This document shows, piece after piece, positions 10,990-22,869 of a DNA stretch of 64,000 bases. The notes beneath the pieces are model-generated. The model was given only the letters and a program-made list of their open reading frames with translations. It had not been told where the DNA came from and ran no database searches. The position numbers and the translations under genes are program-made. The stretch spans positions 3,105,001 through 3,169,000 of the forward strand of contig JAFFSR010000291.1 in the NCBI GenBank assembly GCA_017163975.1, written 5' to 3'. This DNA is from Anastatus disparis. Lineage: Eukaryota; Arthropoda; Insecta; Hymenoptera; Eupelmidae. Each line of letters begins with the position of its first letter. Position 1 is the stretch's first letter.

Positions 10990-12600
10990 GAATAATTAAG
11001 GGGAAGAAAAGTTCTTTACTCCTGCAAAATTTATTTCCTCTGAAGATAAGCGGGCAAAAAGTACTTTTCTACCGAAAATTAAATTTCTCTTAAATTAACG
11101 AGATATAAGTATTTTGCTCTCGCAAATTCAAAGAGCGAGAAATTCTCTACTCCCTCAAAATTTAATTACTCTAGAAATAAGCGGGCGAAAAGTACTTTTC
11201 TCCCGCAAATTAAATTTCTCTTAAATTAAGCGGGAGAATAGTATATTTCATACCAGTTGCGAACTGTATTTTTCGCTATAAAAGCCATAAAAGAGCAGCA
11301 AAATTGCAATTTTCAGTTAGAATGGCGAAAAAGTACTTTTCTCTAGCAAATTCAGAAGATTAAAAGTTCTTTACTCCCGTCCCATTTGATTTCTCTAAAA
11401 ATAAGCGGGTGAAAAGTACTTTTCTCCAGCAAATTAAATTTCTCCTATATAAAGTGGGAGAAAAGTATTTTTCTCTCGAAAATTCAGAGTGCGAAAAATT
11501 CTTCACTCACACCAAATTTAAGTTATCTGAAAATAAGCGGGCGAAAAGTACCTTTCTCCTGCAAATTAAATTTCTCCTAAATTAAGCGGAAGAAAAGTAC
11601 TTTTCTCTCGCAAATTCAGAGGGCGAAAAGTTCTTCACTCTTGTCAAATTTAATTTCTCTAATAAGCGGGCGGAAAGTGCTTATTTCTCACCGATTAAAT
11701 TTCTCTAATAATAGTCGGGAGAAAAGCATTTTTTTCTCGCAAATTTAGAGGGCGAAAAGTTCTTTGCTCTCACCAAATTTAATTTATCTGATGATAAGCG
11801 GGTGAAAAGTACTTTTATTCCGTTAAATAATTTTCTCTTAAACTAAACGAGAGAAAAGTACTTTTCTCTCACTAATTAAATATTTCTTAAATTAAGCGGA
11901 ATAAAAGTACTTTTCTCTCACTAATTAAATTTTTCTTAAATTAAGCGGGAGAAAAGTACTTTTTACCATACCCTGCCCGAAACTATGACTTTTGTTTCGG
12001 CGACGAAAAACAAAAGTCATAGTTTCAGCCTGGGTATGGCGAAAAATAGTATACACTCTACAAAAGGTGAATGGCGACTCCATAGCACATATAATAGCTA
12101 CCACGAGTCGAAGGCGAGTACAGTACAGTATTACCGAAGACTCGCCAATACTTTACTCACCACATTTAATTTCTCTAAAAATAAGCGGGCAAAAATACTT
12201 TTCTCTCGCAAATTAAATTTCTCTCAAAAGAAGCGTGCAAAAAGTACTTTTGTCTCGCAAATTCAGAGCTTATTTTTAGAGAAATTAAATGTGTCGGAAG
12301 TAAAGAACTTTTCGTTCTATGAATTTGCGAGAGAAAAGTATTTTTCTCCTGCTTAATTTGAGAAAAATCTAATTTGCGGGAGAAAAGTACTTTTTGCCCG
12401 CTCATTTTTAGAGAAATTTAATGTGGCGGGAGTAAAGAACATTACGCTTTCTGATTTTGTAAGAGAAAAATACTCTTCTATCGCTTAATTTAGGAGAAAT
12501 TTAATTTGCGTCAGAAATGTACTTTTCGCCCGCTTATTTTTAGAGAAATTAATTTTGGTGGCAGTAAAGAACTTTTCTCCCGCTTGATTACTGGAATAAA
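10990..12600. repeat. 131-bp repeat array inside element A
   Basis: Degenerate tandem units of about 131-132 bp with the recurring core GCGGGCGAAAAGTACTTTTC. Clear spacings are 11405, 11537, 11668 and 11800. Units after about 12290 are in the opposite orientation, giving a palindromic array. A compact hairpin lies at 11966-12040 (CCATACCC...GGGTATGG). Open frames here are by-products of the repeat. Confidence 0.7.
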
Positions 12601-12745
12601 ATTCTTATCCTAATTTATTAGTATTTTAATTATTTATAATTAAAAGATATTATAAGAAAAGCTAAATGTGAAAAAAGAACATGTGATCATAAATGACCAC
12701 ATAGTTAAACCATGTGGTAAAACCATGTTGTATTTTTCAACAGGG

Positions 12746-13415
12746 AATATATATATATTTGTATTCTGTTATTATATTATATAAATAACCATGTTTTATA
12801 TAGTTATTTATTTTTTTTATATAAATAATTTCGAACTGGTACTTTTCATTTAGTAACTATGTGTTTGAAAAACTTTCAAAAGCCATAGCATGGCTGTTGT
12901 AACAATGATATCGCTTTTACGCCGCTAGAAAGTTATAAATTTCTTATGGGGATAGGCTATGGAAAATGTATTTTAATTATTTCTGATGCGGGTACAAACG
13001 TGGGTCCCCACGTAGTTTTTTTATAGGGGTTTTATTCCATTTATGCTTTATTTCTCTTTTCGTTTATATTATTTTATATTTGTTAGTTATTATTATTTTA
13101 ATTTTTAGTTATGCTTACGTTTACTCGGAGATTCATTGTCTTGCGAGGAATCGTGGCATCGATGTTGATTCTTCGACGGTCGATGGCAAAGAGAGATGGT
13201 GCCGCGTTTGTCCCTCGCTCGATCTCATCATCTTAAGGTCGCTACACGCTTTAAAGGATTAAAGTCGCGAATTATCAGTACACAGGCTCGAGAATTTTTA
13301 AGGGTTTAGATAAGGGACGGAGTATGCTTGATTTTTTGAGTTTCTAATTCAGTATTGTTTATTTATTTAGTTTTTATGCTTCAAATTGTTTATTACCGCT
13401 ACGGTTATGCAACAA
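12746..13415. other. Non-coding interval, nothing recognised
   Basis: AT-rich DNA with a somewhat GC-richer stretch at 12890-13260. Bases 12775-12885 are an inverted match to about 9655-9735. The only open frame (60 codons from 13080) has no recognisable features. Confidence 0.5.
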
Positions 13416-13419
13416 TGAG

Positions 13420-13635
13420 TCCTAACGTAGATAATAAATTGTTCCAATAATAAATAATTTGTTTTAATGATAATTTGGGTTGATAATAATTTGTTTCTAA
13501 TAATTAATTCTTTAATAATAAGTTATTTCAATAATAATTGTTTAAATAATATATTAATTAATAATAAGTTGTTCAAATAATAAATCGTTAAAATAATAAA
13601 TTGATTAATAAATAGTTGTTTAAATAATAAATTGT
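13420..13635. repeat. AATAATAAATTGTT low-complexity array
   Basis: Irregular repeats of AATAATAAATTGTTTAAAT type with a period near 20 bp. Confidence 0.6.
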
Positions 13636-13742
13636 TTAAAGGGGAATGGAAGCCCCATTCCTCGCTTTCATTCATGAAACACATCCAAAAAAGAAAACTT
13701 AAGTGAGCATAGGCTCTAATCTGTTCCTCCTGTTCCCTTTAA
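13636..13742. mobile_element. Small TTAA-flanked insertion (T10, candidate)
   Basis: About 99 bp between TTAA (13636-13639) and TTAA (13739-13742). The ends are AGGGGAATGG and, inverted, AGGGAACAGG. The flanks are ATTGT and ACAATTT. Short imperfect ends make this a weaker case than the other TTAA elements. Confidence 0.4.
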
Positions 13743-13839
13743 ACAATTTCCTTCCTGTATTAAATTTAATTTAAATTTTTACAACGTAGTTTTACAATGA
13801 CTTTTCACAATATTACAGGATGTTATTAGCCTAGGTTTA

Positions 13840-14090
13840 ATCAAAGAAGATAGACACTTGTAGAGGGATTCTTTCAGGTTACATTTTTCGTCCGAAACCC
13901 TGGGTAACACTTTAACATTGTTTGTATATCTATACATACGAAAAATGTGCTATATATATAATATATATAGATATAAAAAACATGGGATTTGGTGGTGCCT
14001 ACAAGTAACTGCGTAACAGAACTAACTCATTTTTGGCAGAAATTTCCTACTTAAAAGTATGCTTCTATAGAAGCGTCTATATTCGTTGGT
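13840..14090. mobile_element. ACCAACGAA MITE, copy 2
   Basis: The left end (TCAAAGAAGATAGACACTTG) and right end (GAAGCGTCTATATTCGTTGG) match copy 1 at 8121-8360, and the central TATATAG palindrome is shared. Its right end abuts the 3' part of a Ty3/gypsy integrase. Confidence 0.7.
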
Positions 14091-14094
14091 TGAA

Positions 14095-14948
14095 TATATG
14101 CATGTTTTAGTTTGTCAAGACGTACAATTTTAAAATTACCTCCTTCTAAATCTATCTTTGCGTTTCGATGGCCAATAAGTTCTAATATTTTATATTTCCC
14201 GACATATTACTCATCGAACTTTCCAATTTTTGGTTCTTTTAGCAGATACACATTTTCCCCTACTTCAAATTCTTTTACATTTAATTTTTTATCATAATAA
14301 TATTCGGATTTCTCTTTGGCTTTGATTAATTTCTCTTTTACAGTCGCTTGAGTAATATTAAGTTTATTTATTAATTCGTCCAAATACATCTCATAGGTTT
14401 TCTCTATAGTACGAGTTTCGAACTCTGATGGCAAAAGAGCCTTACTACCAAATATAATTTGATGTGGAGTATATCCATGGACTGCATGTTCGGATGTGTT
14501 ATATGAACATATTGCAATCTCAACCCATGTATCCCAGCGTGCATAATCTACATACATTTTCAGGTATTCTACTAGGCTATGATGACTTCGCTCTAGGGAT
14601 TCCATTGTTTGAGGTCTAAACGCGGTTTATTAATATTGATTTATAAGAAATAACTTCGCGAATTTGCTAGTAATTTGCTTTGGAAATTACTTCCCTGATC
14701 GGTTTTTGTCACTCGTTGACATCCAAACCGGCATATGAACTCCTGCGTGAGTGCGGTAGCTATCATGTCTGCAGTGACGTTAGAAAGTGGAATAGCGTCA
14801 GAGAATTTAGTAAGGTTACAATTTGGGTCAAATCTCAGCGCTCGGGAATTCTACTTCGCCCATACATACAGTTATGCTTAAGCATTTCCAATTAGTACGA
14901 AAGGAAAACTCTATGGTTAGCCAATGTAATTGCTCAAGTCCGTCCCCT
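14095..14948 (-). pseudogene. Ty3/gypsy-type integrase fragment
   Basis: Minus-strand integrase remnant. From the 5' side: DAIPLSNVTADMIATAL and RVTKTDQGSNFQSKL (14790-14670; the D of TDQGSNF is the second catalytic residue); then SLERSHHSLVEYL and DTWVEIAICSYNTSEHAVHG (14605-14460), where E in SLERSH is the expected third catalytic residue; TPHQIIFG; and a C-terminal region with ENVYLLKEPKIGKFDE, a stop, then YKILELIGHRNAKIDL to 14105. At least one stop (about 14207) and a frame break near 14610 disable it. RT, RNase H and LTRs are not found. It is bordered by a MITE at 14090 and a palindromic element at 14961. Confidence 0.8.
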
Positions 14949-14960
14949 GTCTTCGTGACT

Positions 14961-15531
14961 CTGTTGAAAATAAGTATGTACTTTAAGTACGTACTTTGAG
15001 AACGTACTTCAAGTACGTACTACAAGTACGTATACTTAAGTACGTACTATTTTGGAACATTTTAGTAGATACTTTTTTTGAAAAGTATATACTTTTATTG
15101 AAAGTATGTACTTTTTAAGTATATTTTGATAAATAATATTTTTTTTAAATAAGTTCTTTATAAGACAATACGTACTATTTTGAAAGTGTGTACTTTTCAA
15201 AAACATTTCTATTTGTACTTTTATTTTAAAAATAAGTACTTTCTTGAAAAGTATGTACCCTATTTTAATAAAATTACTTACAAGTATACACTTTTTAGAA
15301 CATTTCCATACATACTTTTTATACGATGTATGTACCGCCATATAAAAGTATATACTGTAGCGATGAGAGTAATTTTTTTTTAACTTTATTATGTACTTTT
15401 TGAAAAATGCATACTTTTCTAAAAAAGTACCTACTAAAATGTTCCAAAAAAGTACGTACTTAATCTAAAGTGTATATACTCGAAGTACATACTCGCAGTA
15501 TGTAATCAAAGTATGTACTGATTTTCAACTG
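14961..15531. mobile_element. CTGTTGAAAA palindromic element with GTACTT interior
   Basis: The left end CTGTTGAAAATAAGTATGTAC and right end complementary to CAGTTGAAAATCAGTACATAC bound a foldback of AAGTACGTACTT-like motifs (axis about 15240). The ends resemble the CCCTGTTGAAAA ends at 9781, 16096 and 47950. It has no real coding potential; open frames at 15036-15383 are by-products. Confidence 0.6.
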
Positions 15532-15548
15532 TAAACAAATACGGAATA

Positions 15549-15753
15549 TTATAACCTTATATACCAGCATCTCTGAAATTTGAATAAGGGATCGCAAAGT
15601 TAAGTAAAACGCCACCTAACAGTTAAAAACGTAAGTACTGAAAAAATTATTCGAATCGACTATTAATTCTGTCTTTGACTGTAAGATGGCGTTTTTGTTA
15701 ATTCTGCGATCCTCTACCCGAATTTCAGAGACGTGGGTATATAAGGTTATAAC
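15549..15753. mobile_element. TTATAACCTTATATACC foldback MITE, copy 1
   Basis: Inverted arms: TTATAACCTTATATACC then CTCTGAAATTTGAATAAGGG on the left, and the complement of GTTATAACCTTATATACC and CTCTGAAATTCGGG on the right. A related left half occurs at 49931-50060. Confidence 0.6.
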
Positions 15754-17375
15754 ATTTCGAGTTTGTTTGCTCAAGCTTTTCGATCTACGGAGAGTCGATG
15801 CTTACCTTATTTTTATATCTTCCTTTAGGGAGAAAATAATTACAAAGTTACTAACTTGAGGAATTATTGAAAATAAAATCAATCTTACTGACTTTTCTGT
15901 AAAATTTGATTTATTATCTTTAAAAATATATACTTAATTTTAATAAAAAAACGTACTTATATAGAAGTATATACTTTTTAGAACATTTTCATACATATTT
16001 TTTATACGAAGTATGATACTGAAGTATGTACTGAAGTATGTACTGTAGTAGTAATACTATGCTCGTACACCGAGGCGTATATACGTGCATACCGACCCTG
16101 TTGAAAATGTCTCATAAAGTCTTATAAATTCTTATAAGCCCTGATAAAGAATTAATAAGAATGTATCAGCTGTATCAGTATTATAAAAATTGCTGATAGA
16201 CTTTTATCTGTATCTATAAGTTTCTATGTGACCTTACAACAATTAAGTATGAATGAGATAAATAAGATAGAACTTTTATTCGAATCATTCAGTAATTACA
16301 AAACTTTATATTCTTTAATAAGAAGTATCATATAGACATAAATTTATATGAAATTACATATCGAAAACAACGCTTCACTTATATAAGAATAAATAAGACT
16401 TTTCTGATAATTTAAAAAACTTGTTTTAGTAAGTTTTATAGTTTAAAACATGTGTTTGTTTTTATAAGCTTTTTCTTTGAAATTTTTTTATTAGTATTCA
16501 TTATGATTATACCTTATTAAAATATATTAGTTCCAAAATGTTTAAATAAGAAATAATATAGAAGTTTAAGAATAAGAATAATATCAGCGATTTCGCGGTC
16601 AAAAACACATTTTTTTCTAACAGAATTATACGAAATTACAAGTTCAGTATCTAATAGTATACATAAGAGAATTACACACTGTATTTTTATCAGATTTCAT
16701 ATGATTATAAAAGTATCCATTAATACCCATGTGAGGATATCTCTACAATTTTTAATCTTTCCGTGATATGTCATTTTACAGTTATTACTGGGTTATCCAA
16801 TGATACACACTATTTAAACTAGGTTCATACCTTTTGTACAATCCGGAAACTCTATTTTTTATGTATTTAGTGAATGTGCCACCAATGGTATAGTAGATAT
16901 TTATATGAAGCGTAAATTTTTACAGGGATAAAATTTCCGAAATTTTAAAATATTAAACATATTTATTTTATTACATAGTAACTAACCACATAAATCTTTC
17001 AAGCATGAATATAAAAAATTAGAAGAAACATTTGTTCAAAAAATATAAGTATCTTATGTTTATAAAAAGTAGAAAATATTACAAAGTATAATAAGTAAAA
17101 ATATTTTAGTTGAATTTCTATTTCACTACGCAACAGAATGGATAAATTAATTGGTAGGTATGTGGGTTAAATATGGTATAAAAATGAGTATTGTAGAGAT
17201 ATTTTTAAGGAATTATTATTATTGTTTCATATGACAAACGTAAAATTTAAATTTATTCTATTTTTTTTATATACAAATAATTTTGATGATTTTTAATTAT
17301 TTCAATCAGCTTAGACAAATAATTTATTTGAAAAAACTTTTCAGATATCAATCTTAATTAATTATTACGCTCGCA
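15754..17375. other. AT-rich non-coding, with CCCTGTTGAAAA end at 16096
   Basis: Bases 15900-16060 resemble the interior of the GTACTT element at 14961-15531. At 16096 a CCCTGTTGAAAATGTC end starts a stretch of TCTTATAAG-like palindromic motifs with no visible matching right end. The rest is AT-rich with no genes recognised. Confidence 0.5.
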
Positions 17376-17528
17376 ATGAATAAAAATATATCCAAAAGAA
17401 CTTACAAACTAATTTTAGATCCATCACAAAAAAAATCTGTTATTAGTTTAAGATCACATAGAAGATGGAATAGAATTTCGCGTTTGAGTCAGCAACAAAA
17501 ATTAGGTATTCCAAATAATTTAAAATAA
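17376..17528 (+). CDS. Small basic ORF, 50 residues, unrecognised
   Basis: ATG at 17376, stop at 17526-17528. The predicted product is short and strongly basic (contains SHRRWNRISRLSQQQ). I do not recognise it. It may be the end of a degraded mobile-element gene or chance. No clear promoter or splice context was seen. Confidence 0.2.
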   Translation: MNKNISKRTYKLILDPSQKKSVISLRSHRRWNRISRLSQQQKLGIPNNLK

Positions 17529-17539
17529 ATTGTTATTTT

Positions 17540-18390
17540 TGTATTAGATAGATAGATATTGATTTATTTTGTAAAAAGAGTACAAAAAGGTGTGTAATAC
17601 ATGAAACAATAAGTAATAATTCTATATAAAGTATTGCGCATAATAAGATAAGATATCACAGTCAAATATTAAAATTAATATATAATACTGTATCAGTAAG
17701 TCACCATATAAAAGTGATATCACAGACTATTCTAAATACACGCAGAAAACAAGAAAACATAAATTAGTCATGACATCAATAAAAATAAAATTGGACAATA
17801 CGACAACAAAGTAATAATAAATAATTAATAAAATAAAATAATAACATTTAAAGAATAAAAACTTGATACCGAAGATGTCATGATTTCTAATAAAAACAGA
17901 ACCACTCATTCTTTCCGCATTCATTCATCCATCATTCACGCTAATAAATACATTCACGCCTTAAATCTATATATAGGACAAAACAAAATAAATTAACATG
18001 AAAATTAAAATACTTAAAATTAAGTTCATTCGAGATCGAGTAAGTACCTTCTCAAAACCGACTTGAACCTGCCGAGCGATGGAAGATTTTTCATACCAGC
18101 AGGCAGGGAATTCCAAAAATGCGCACCTTGAACTTGAAAGGAATTTCTTCCAGTCTCAGTACACATGAAAGGCACCGGGAAACCTTTAATCTCTCCCCTA
18201 GTGGCTACCCTAGGTACATATCTAGTGAAGAGACTCACTAGATACTCGGGAGTATTCATGCGCATGATTTTGTACATAAGTACATCAATAAAATACTGTC
18301 TCCTTCAATCAATACGCAACCAACCAAGCGCAGCTCTATGAGGAGAGATATGATCGCCCATTCCTACGCCTAATACATATCTGACAGAAG
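17540..18390 (-). pseudogene. LINE family B, 3' end (copy 1)
   Basis: 5'-truncated minus-strand LINE. The C-terminal coding end is at 18277-18026 and includes QVQGAHFWNSLPAGMKNL and FKSVLRRYLLDLE. A 3' UTR follows (18025 down to about 17560) and ends in a short GATA-type tail (17545-17556). The same sequence, with its W codon mutated to a stop, occurs in copy 2 at 29400-29600. This copy lacks the insertions seen in copy 2 and so provides empty sites. It is bordered on the right by copia sequence from about 18430. Confidence 0.8.
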
Positions 18391-18429
18391 AGACGTGCTT
18401 GTATCACAGTTGCATTAAAAGTATCAGAC

Positions 18430-20530
18430 ATCGAACAGATGAAATCAAAAAGAAATAATAAATTATGGCATCAAGACTGTGCTGCAACCCAACTTATGAC
18501 TTCGCATGAAGAACTATTTATTAATTATAAAAAACTTGAAGAGCCCATATTTGTTATTATTGGGTATGCAACAGAAATGAAAAGTATTGGCATAGGCGAT
18601 ATTAATGTGGAAGCGCATAATGGAAAAGAATGGACCAAAATTGTTCTAAAAGATGTGCTCCTCGTACCAAGTATGCCATTTAATCAATTCTCGGTCATTA
18701 ACTCAAGGAAATCTACCTTCTATGATAAAAATAATCAAGTAGCCATAATGGCAAACCGTGAAGGCGATCTATTTAAAATTTTGTTTCGTCAAGAAGAGTC
18801 AATTAGTCATGCAAACACAAGTAATGAAAACAAATCAGAAAACTGCATGGTAGCAACTTCTCTTAAAGTGTGGCACAAAAGACTTGCTCACCAAAACATA
18901 CGATAGGTGAAAGAAACACTTATGAAAAATAATATCAAATTTGTTCACGACTGGAACAATCATGTCTGTATTGGATGTACATATGGAAAACAACATCGAG
19001 CATCTCATCCATCGAATTTGAAAGTAGCAGCAAGGCCGCCGGATGTTATTCATGTCGACTTGGGTGAAATGGACATTAGATCCTTAGGAGGAGCCAAGTA
19101 TTTTCTCCTTTTTAAGGATGATTTCTCTCACTTTAGGACAGTGTATTCCCTTAAAAGTAAAGATGAAGCTTATCAAAAGCTACAATCATTCATGCATCTA
19201 GTAGAAAATCAATTTGGGAGAAAAGTCAAGGAACTCAAATCTGACAATGGCACAGAAATTCGAAACACAAACTCCAATAAACTTTTGGAAGAACTTGGCG
19301 TATTTCATGCTAAAACATGTACATACACTCCACAGCAGAACGGAAGAATTGAAAGAGAAATGCGCACGGTGATCGAAGCCGCCAGGTCAAAAAATCATGC
19401 TATGAATTTGAATGAAAATTTATGGGCTGAAGCCATATGCCGTTTTTACACTCAACCAAACTGGCACTAGCTCCCTCAAAGGAAAGTCTCCTGCAGAACT
19501 ATGGTTTGGACAGAAAATATAAAAAAACTAAGAATTTTCGGAAGTGAATGTTACGTATATATACAAAAACATAAGCGAAGCAAAATGGACAAGAAATCTC
19601 AGAAAGGAACCTTCGTTGGTTATGACTTAGATTCTTCCAGTTACAGGATTTACATTGAAGACAAAGATGATGTAATCAGCTCCGAAAACGTAATTTTCAA
19701 TGAAATGACAGAAACAGATCAAGGATATATGGATATGAATACTGTATTAAACACTAGTAAGTCATCAGGAAACTTAAATGAAAAAGAAGCGTCAGACGAT
19801 GAAGCAATCAATGATGTAAATTATGAAAATAAGAATCCGCCGTCAGTAATCTCTGAAAATGAACAAATGTTCAGGAATGAATCTACTTTATCGTCAAAAG
19901 AAGCTCCGAAACCAAACTTAAGGGATCGACGAAACTTGAAGAAGCCCGCTGAATACGCTGATTATGAAACAAACTTCGCTATGATCAGTGAAACAGATGA
20001 TATTTCAATTTCAGATGCGTTGAAGGATCCAAATTGGAAAAAAGCCATTTTAGACGAATACGACTCTTTAGTCAAAATGAAAACATGGAAATTGATAAAA
20101 CTTCCAGATCATGTTAAACATCTCACATGTCGATGGGTGCTACGCAGGAAAGAAAATGGTAAATTTAAGGCAAGACTCGTAGTACGAGGTTTTGAACAAG
20201 TCAAGGGTAGAAACTATTATAAAATGTTCAGTCCCGTGGCGAAGTATCCTTCGATTCGATTGATTCTTAGCATAGCTGCGTCTAGAAAATTGAAATTGAT
20301 GACATTTGACGTCAAAACAGCATTTTTGCACAGTAAGTTAAATGAAGAAATTTACATGCACCAGCCAGAAGGCTTTGATGACAAGTCGGGTCGTATCTGC
20401 AAATTGGAAAAAAGTCTCTGTGGACTGAAACAAGCACCTAAAGAATGGTACGAGAAAATTTGAAATTTTTTGAAAAAGTTAGGATTTTCTGACACAGACG
20501 ACGACCCCTGCATCTACTACGATTGATGCT
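18430..20530 (+). pseudogene. Ty1/copia retrotransposon pol, broken
   Basis: Plus-strand copia-type polyprotein. A degenerate protease remnant at about 18463-18510 (WHQDCAATQLMTS, where DSGA is usual) is followed by GAG-pre-integrase WHKRLAHQNI (18870-18903), an in-frame TAG at 18904, and an integrase core: HVDLGEM (first D, about 19050), KSDNGTE (second D, about 19240) and QQNGRIERE (E, about 19335). A frameshift occurs near 19447, then FVGYDLDSSSYRIY and the start of the copia reverse transcriptase (CRWVLRRKENGKFKARLVVRG, about 20128-20190; DVKTAFLHSKLNEEIYM, about 20308-20355). A stop at 20461 and another near 20524 end it before the YxDD motif. No LTR or RNase H was found. Confidence 0.85.
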
Positions 20531-21330
20531 TGTTATTGAAGATAATTATTTTACATGTAATCTTTTATTTGAATAGCGCGCCGAATAAATATAGAGGTTG
20601 CCAGCGTGACGGGCGGTTGCCTGTTCGTGGAACGAAAAAGATAGCGCGTCCGACAGAAAGAGACTTTTGTAAAGAAAATACTAAGTACCCTTGTGATCGT
20701 TATAAAAAGATAGTTAAACTAAATTATATTGTATTAAGTCAATAAAAGTTTTTTTACTCTATTTATAGCTTATTTTATATTCCACATGTAAAGATTATTT
20801 TCTAACACTTGTAGTGTGTATATATATATATATGTATATATATATATGTATATATACTGGGGGAGGGGGCTCCCCCCTGCTCGCTGCGCTCGCCAACCCC
20901 CCGAATATATACATTTCAAAGTAAATAGAAGAGTAGCACATAATGCAGTTAAATTTTATATTTGCGAATGTGAAAAAAGTTCAATAGAAAACATCGATAC
21001 ATAAAAATATAAGATATGAAGTTATAGAATTAGAATTAATAAAAAAAAGATGGTTTAACGCGACATTCAAAAGCTTACAATGAATCAAACTTATATATTT
21101 TTGAAATAAATTACAAATAGAATAGTAAATAACATTAAAATTTCAAGTTATGATTGTATATAATAATATTTAATAAAAATTATGAGCGAATAATAAAAAA
21201 TAGAATAATAGAATAATAGAAAATTATGATTATAAATAAATATTTTTATCTTCTTATGTCCTAAATTTTATACATATTGAGAAGATGCAAAGAAAACGCT
21301 CCCTCTCTGCATTTTTTATTTTTGGGCTTG
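20531..21330. other. AT-rich non-coding interval
   Basis: Contains a (TA)n tract (20816-20856), then a short GC-rich inverted piece (GGGGGAGGGGGCTCCCCCC, about 20862-20880), then plain AT-rich DNA. No genes recognised. Confidence 0.5.
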
Positions 21331-21720
21331 AGATCAACATATATAAATATATGGCTGCATTAAGAATAATTTTTTTTTATTGTAGCTAAAAGAAGCTTAC
21401 ATTTTTATTTTTTATTGTCGCTAAAGAAGCGTACACTTTTTTTTCATTGTCACTAAAAAAGCTTACAAATTTATTTATTATTGTCGCTGAAGCATATAGA
21501 TCTATTGTTTGTTGTCGCTAAAAAAATTTCATATAAGCATACAAATTTATTGTTTGTTATCGCTAAAAGGAGCTTACAGATTAATTTGTTATTATTACTG
21601 AAATAATTATATAGACTTATTTTTTATTGTCGCTAATAGGAGCTTACAAATTTAAATTTCATTGTAGTTATAAAAAGCTTATATATTTATTCTTCATTGT
21701 CGCTAAAGAAGCTTGTACAG
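21330..21720. repeat. TTGTCGCTAAAAGAAGCTTAC minisatellite (orientation 1)
   Basis: About nine degenerate tandem units of 40-48 bp with core ATTGTCGCTAAAAGAAGC. It is preceded at 21327 by CTTGAGATCAACATATATAA and an ATGGCTGCATT motif. The same array, with the same flank, is present in reverse orientation at 36650-36945. Confidence 0.75.
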
Positions 21721-21778
21721 TTGCTTGATATTTTTATTAAAAAAAGTTTAAATAATTCTAAATATTTATTTAATATGT

Positions 21779-22660
21779 TGTAACGGCCATGGGGATCAGG
21801 TGACCGTACAAGATTAGCTAGATGTATAGCAAGAGGTATACTTGGTTCTTACACTAAAAATATTCACATAAAACAGAAAAAAAAGTAATCAGCTGAAATA
21901 TGAGAAATTTATGGATTTTATTAATTTACAAATACTAGCTATACACTAAAAAGGGCGCCAGTCGCGTTAACGGACGCGACTCCGTACGTTATTTTAATTG
22001 TGCTACTATTAAAGCAACGCGGCGAAAAAAGAGCCAACGATGCGCGTAATAAATTTATATGGGGTATCTTACTGGAAAGTTACATAACAAATTAGCTTGA
22101 ACGGAAGCTAGAAAGAAAAACGGGCGCACTAATTAATACCGCGCACGTAGTCACCAGCACACACGCGCACAGAATAAGGAAAAATTACGATGTACCTTAC
22201 TTGTAAAGCTTAATATGAATCGAGGCTATGATAAAGCATTTATGCTTTCACACACTCACGCCGGAAATACTCTCTTGTTCCCATAGAAATCGCAATCACG
22301 AGAGTTATCGAAAATGTGTTTCGTTCTATACAATTAGCTGCGCTAGTACAAAAAGACTTCACGTCGACCGTGCTGTAGGCGAACGGCAGAAGGAATGAGC
22401 ATCTCAAGATGGATGCTTTTCCTTCTTCATGCGGCACGCTATGCACGCCACCTTATACTCTTGCTTTTTCCGTCTACTTGACTGCTAGAGTCAGGCTATG
22501 CGTAGACTAGGCACGTTGGTTAAGCTTTACTGTATATTAATGGCTTCGTGATGTGCTGTGCACGCGGATATAGTCAGTGGCTTGGGGTTGGCTTTAGCTT
22601 GACTGGCGTTGTCTCTCTCTTAACCGCGCGCGAATTTAAGATCTTCTATATATAAGTTCT
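21779..22660. other. GC-richer island, possible LTR
   Basis: An 880-bp stretch distinctly GC-richer than its surroundings, starting TGTAACGGCCATGGGG and including CGCGTTAACGGACGCG and many CG dinucleotides. The TGTAACGG start is LTR-like, but I find no matching end, target duplication, primer-binding site or internal region. It could also be host regulatory DNA. Confidence 0.25.
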
Positions 22661-22748
22661 TCTAACTCCATGTTTTCATCATTTAATACTTTAGTAAATT
22701 CCAATCTTTTTACTTTTAATATATATGTAATATCTATAAAATTTTTAA

Positions 22749-22779
<31 letters not shown>

Positions 22780-22869
22780 CATGAATATTTTCATAAGTGT
22801 ATATGCATATAATATATTATAATTGTTTTTACTATTTTATTCTATTTTTCCAATAATTTCTAGTTTCGC

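Larger units (their letters stand above)
9781..12745. mobile_element. CCCTGTTGAAAAA palindromic element (element A)
   Basis: Inverted ends CCCTGTTGAAAAA (9781-9793; complement 12733-12745), followed on both sides by CACATGG/CCATGTGG palindromic motifs including GGTTTAACTATGTGG. The interior consists of about a dozen degenerate 131-bp repeats. A SINE is inserted near the left end within the AACTATGTGGTCATA motif. No coding potential. Flanks are GT on the left and AA on the right, so no target duplication is apparent. It lies between a further inverted pair (about 9655-9735 versus 12775-12885), so it may sit in an older foldback. Confidence 0.65.

Noticed and set aside
11985..12405. Open frames of about 75-125 codons
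   Set aside because: They run through the 131-bp repeats and a hairpin in both orientations; no protein-like features.
21330..21720. CRISPR-like array
   Set aside because: Units are degenerate and contiguous without unique spacers, in a eukaryotic context.
21779..22660. Solo LTR
   Set aside because: Only the TGTAACGG start is suggestive; no end, duplication or partner LTR could be found, so it is kept only as a low-confidence island.
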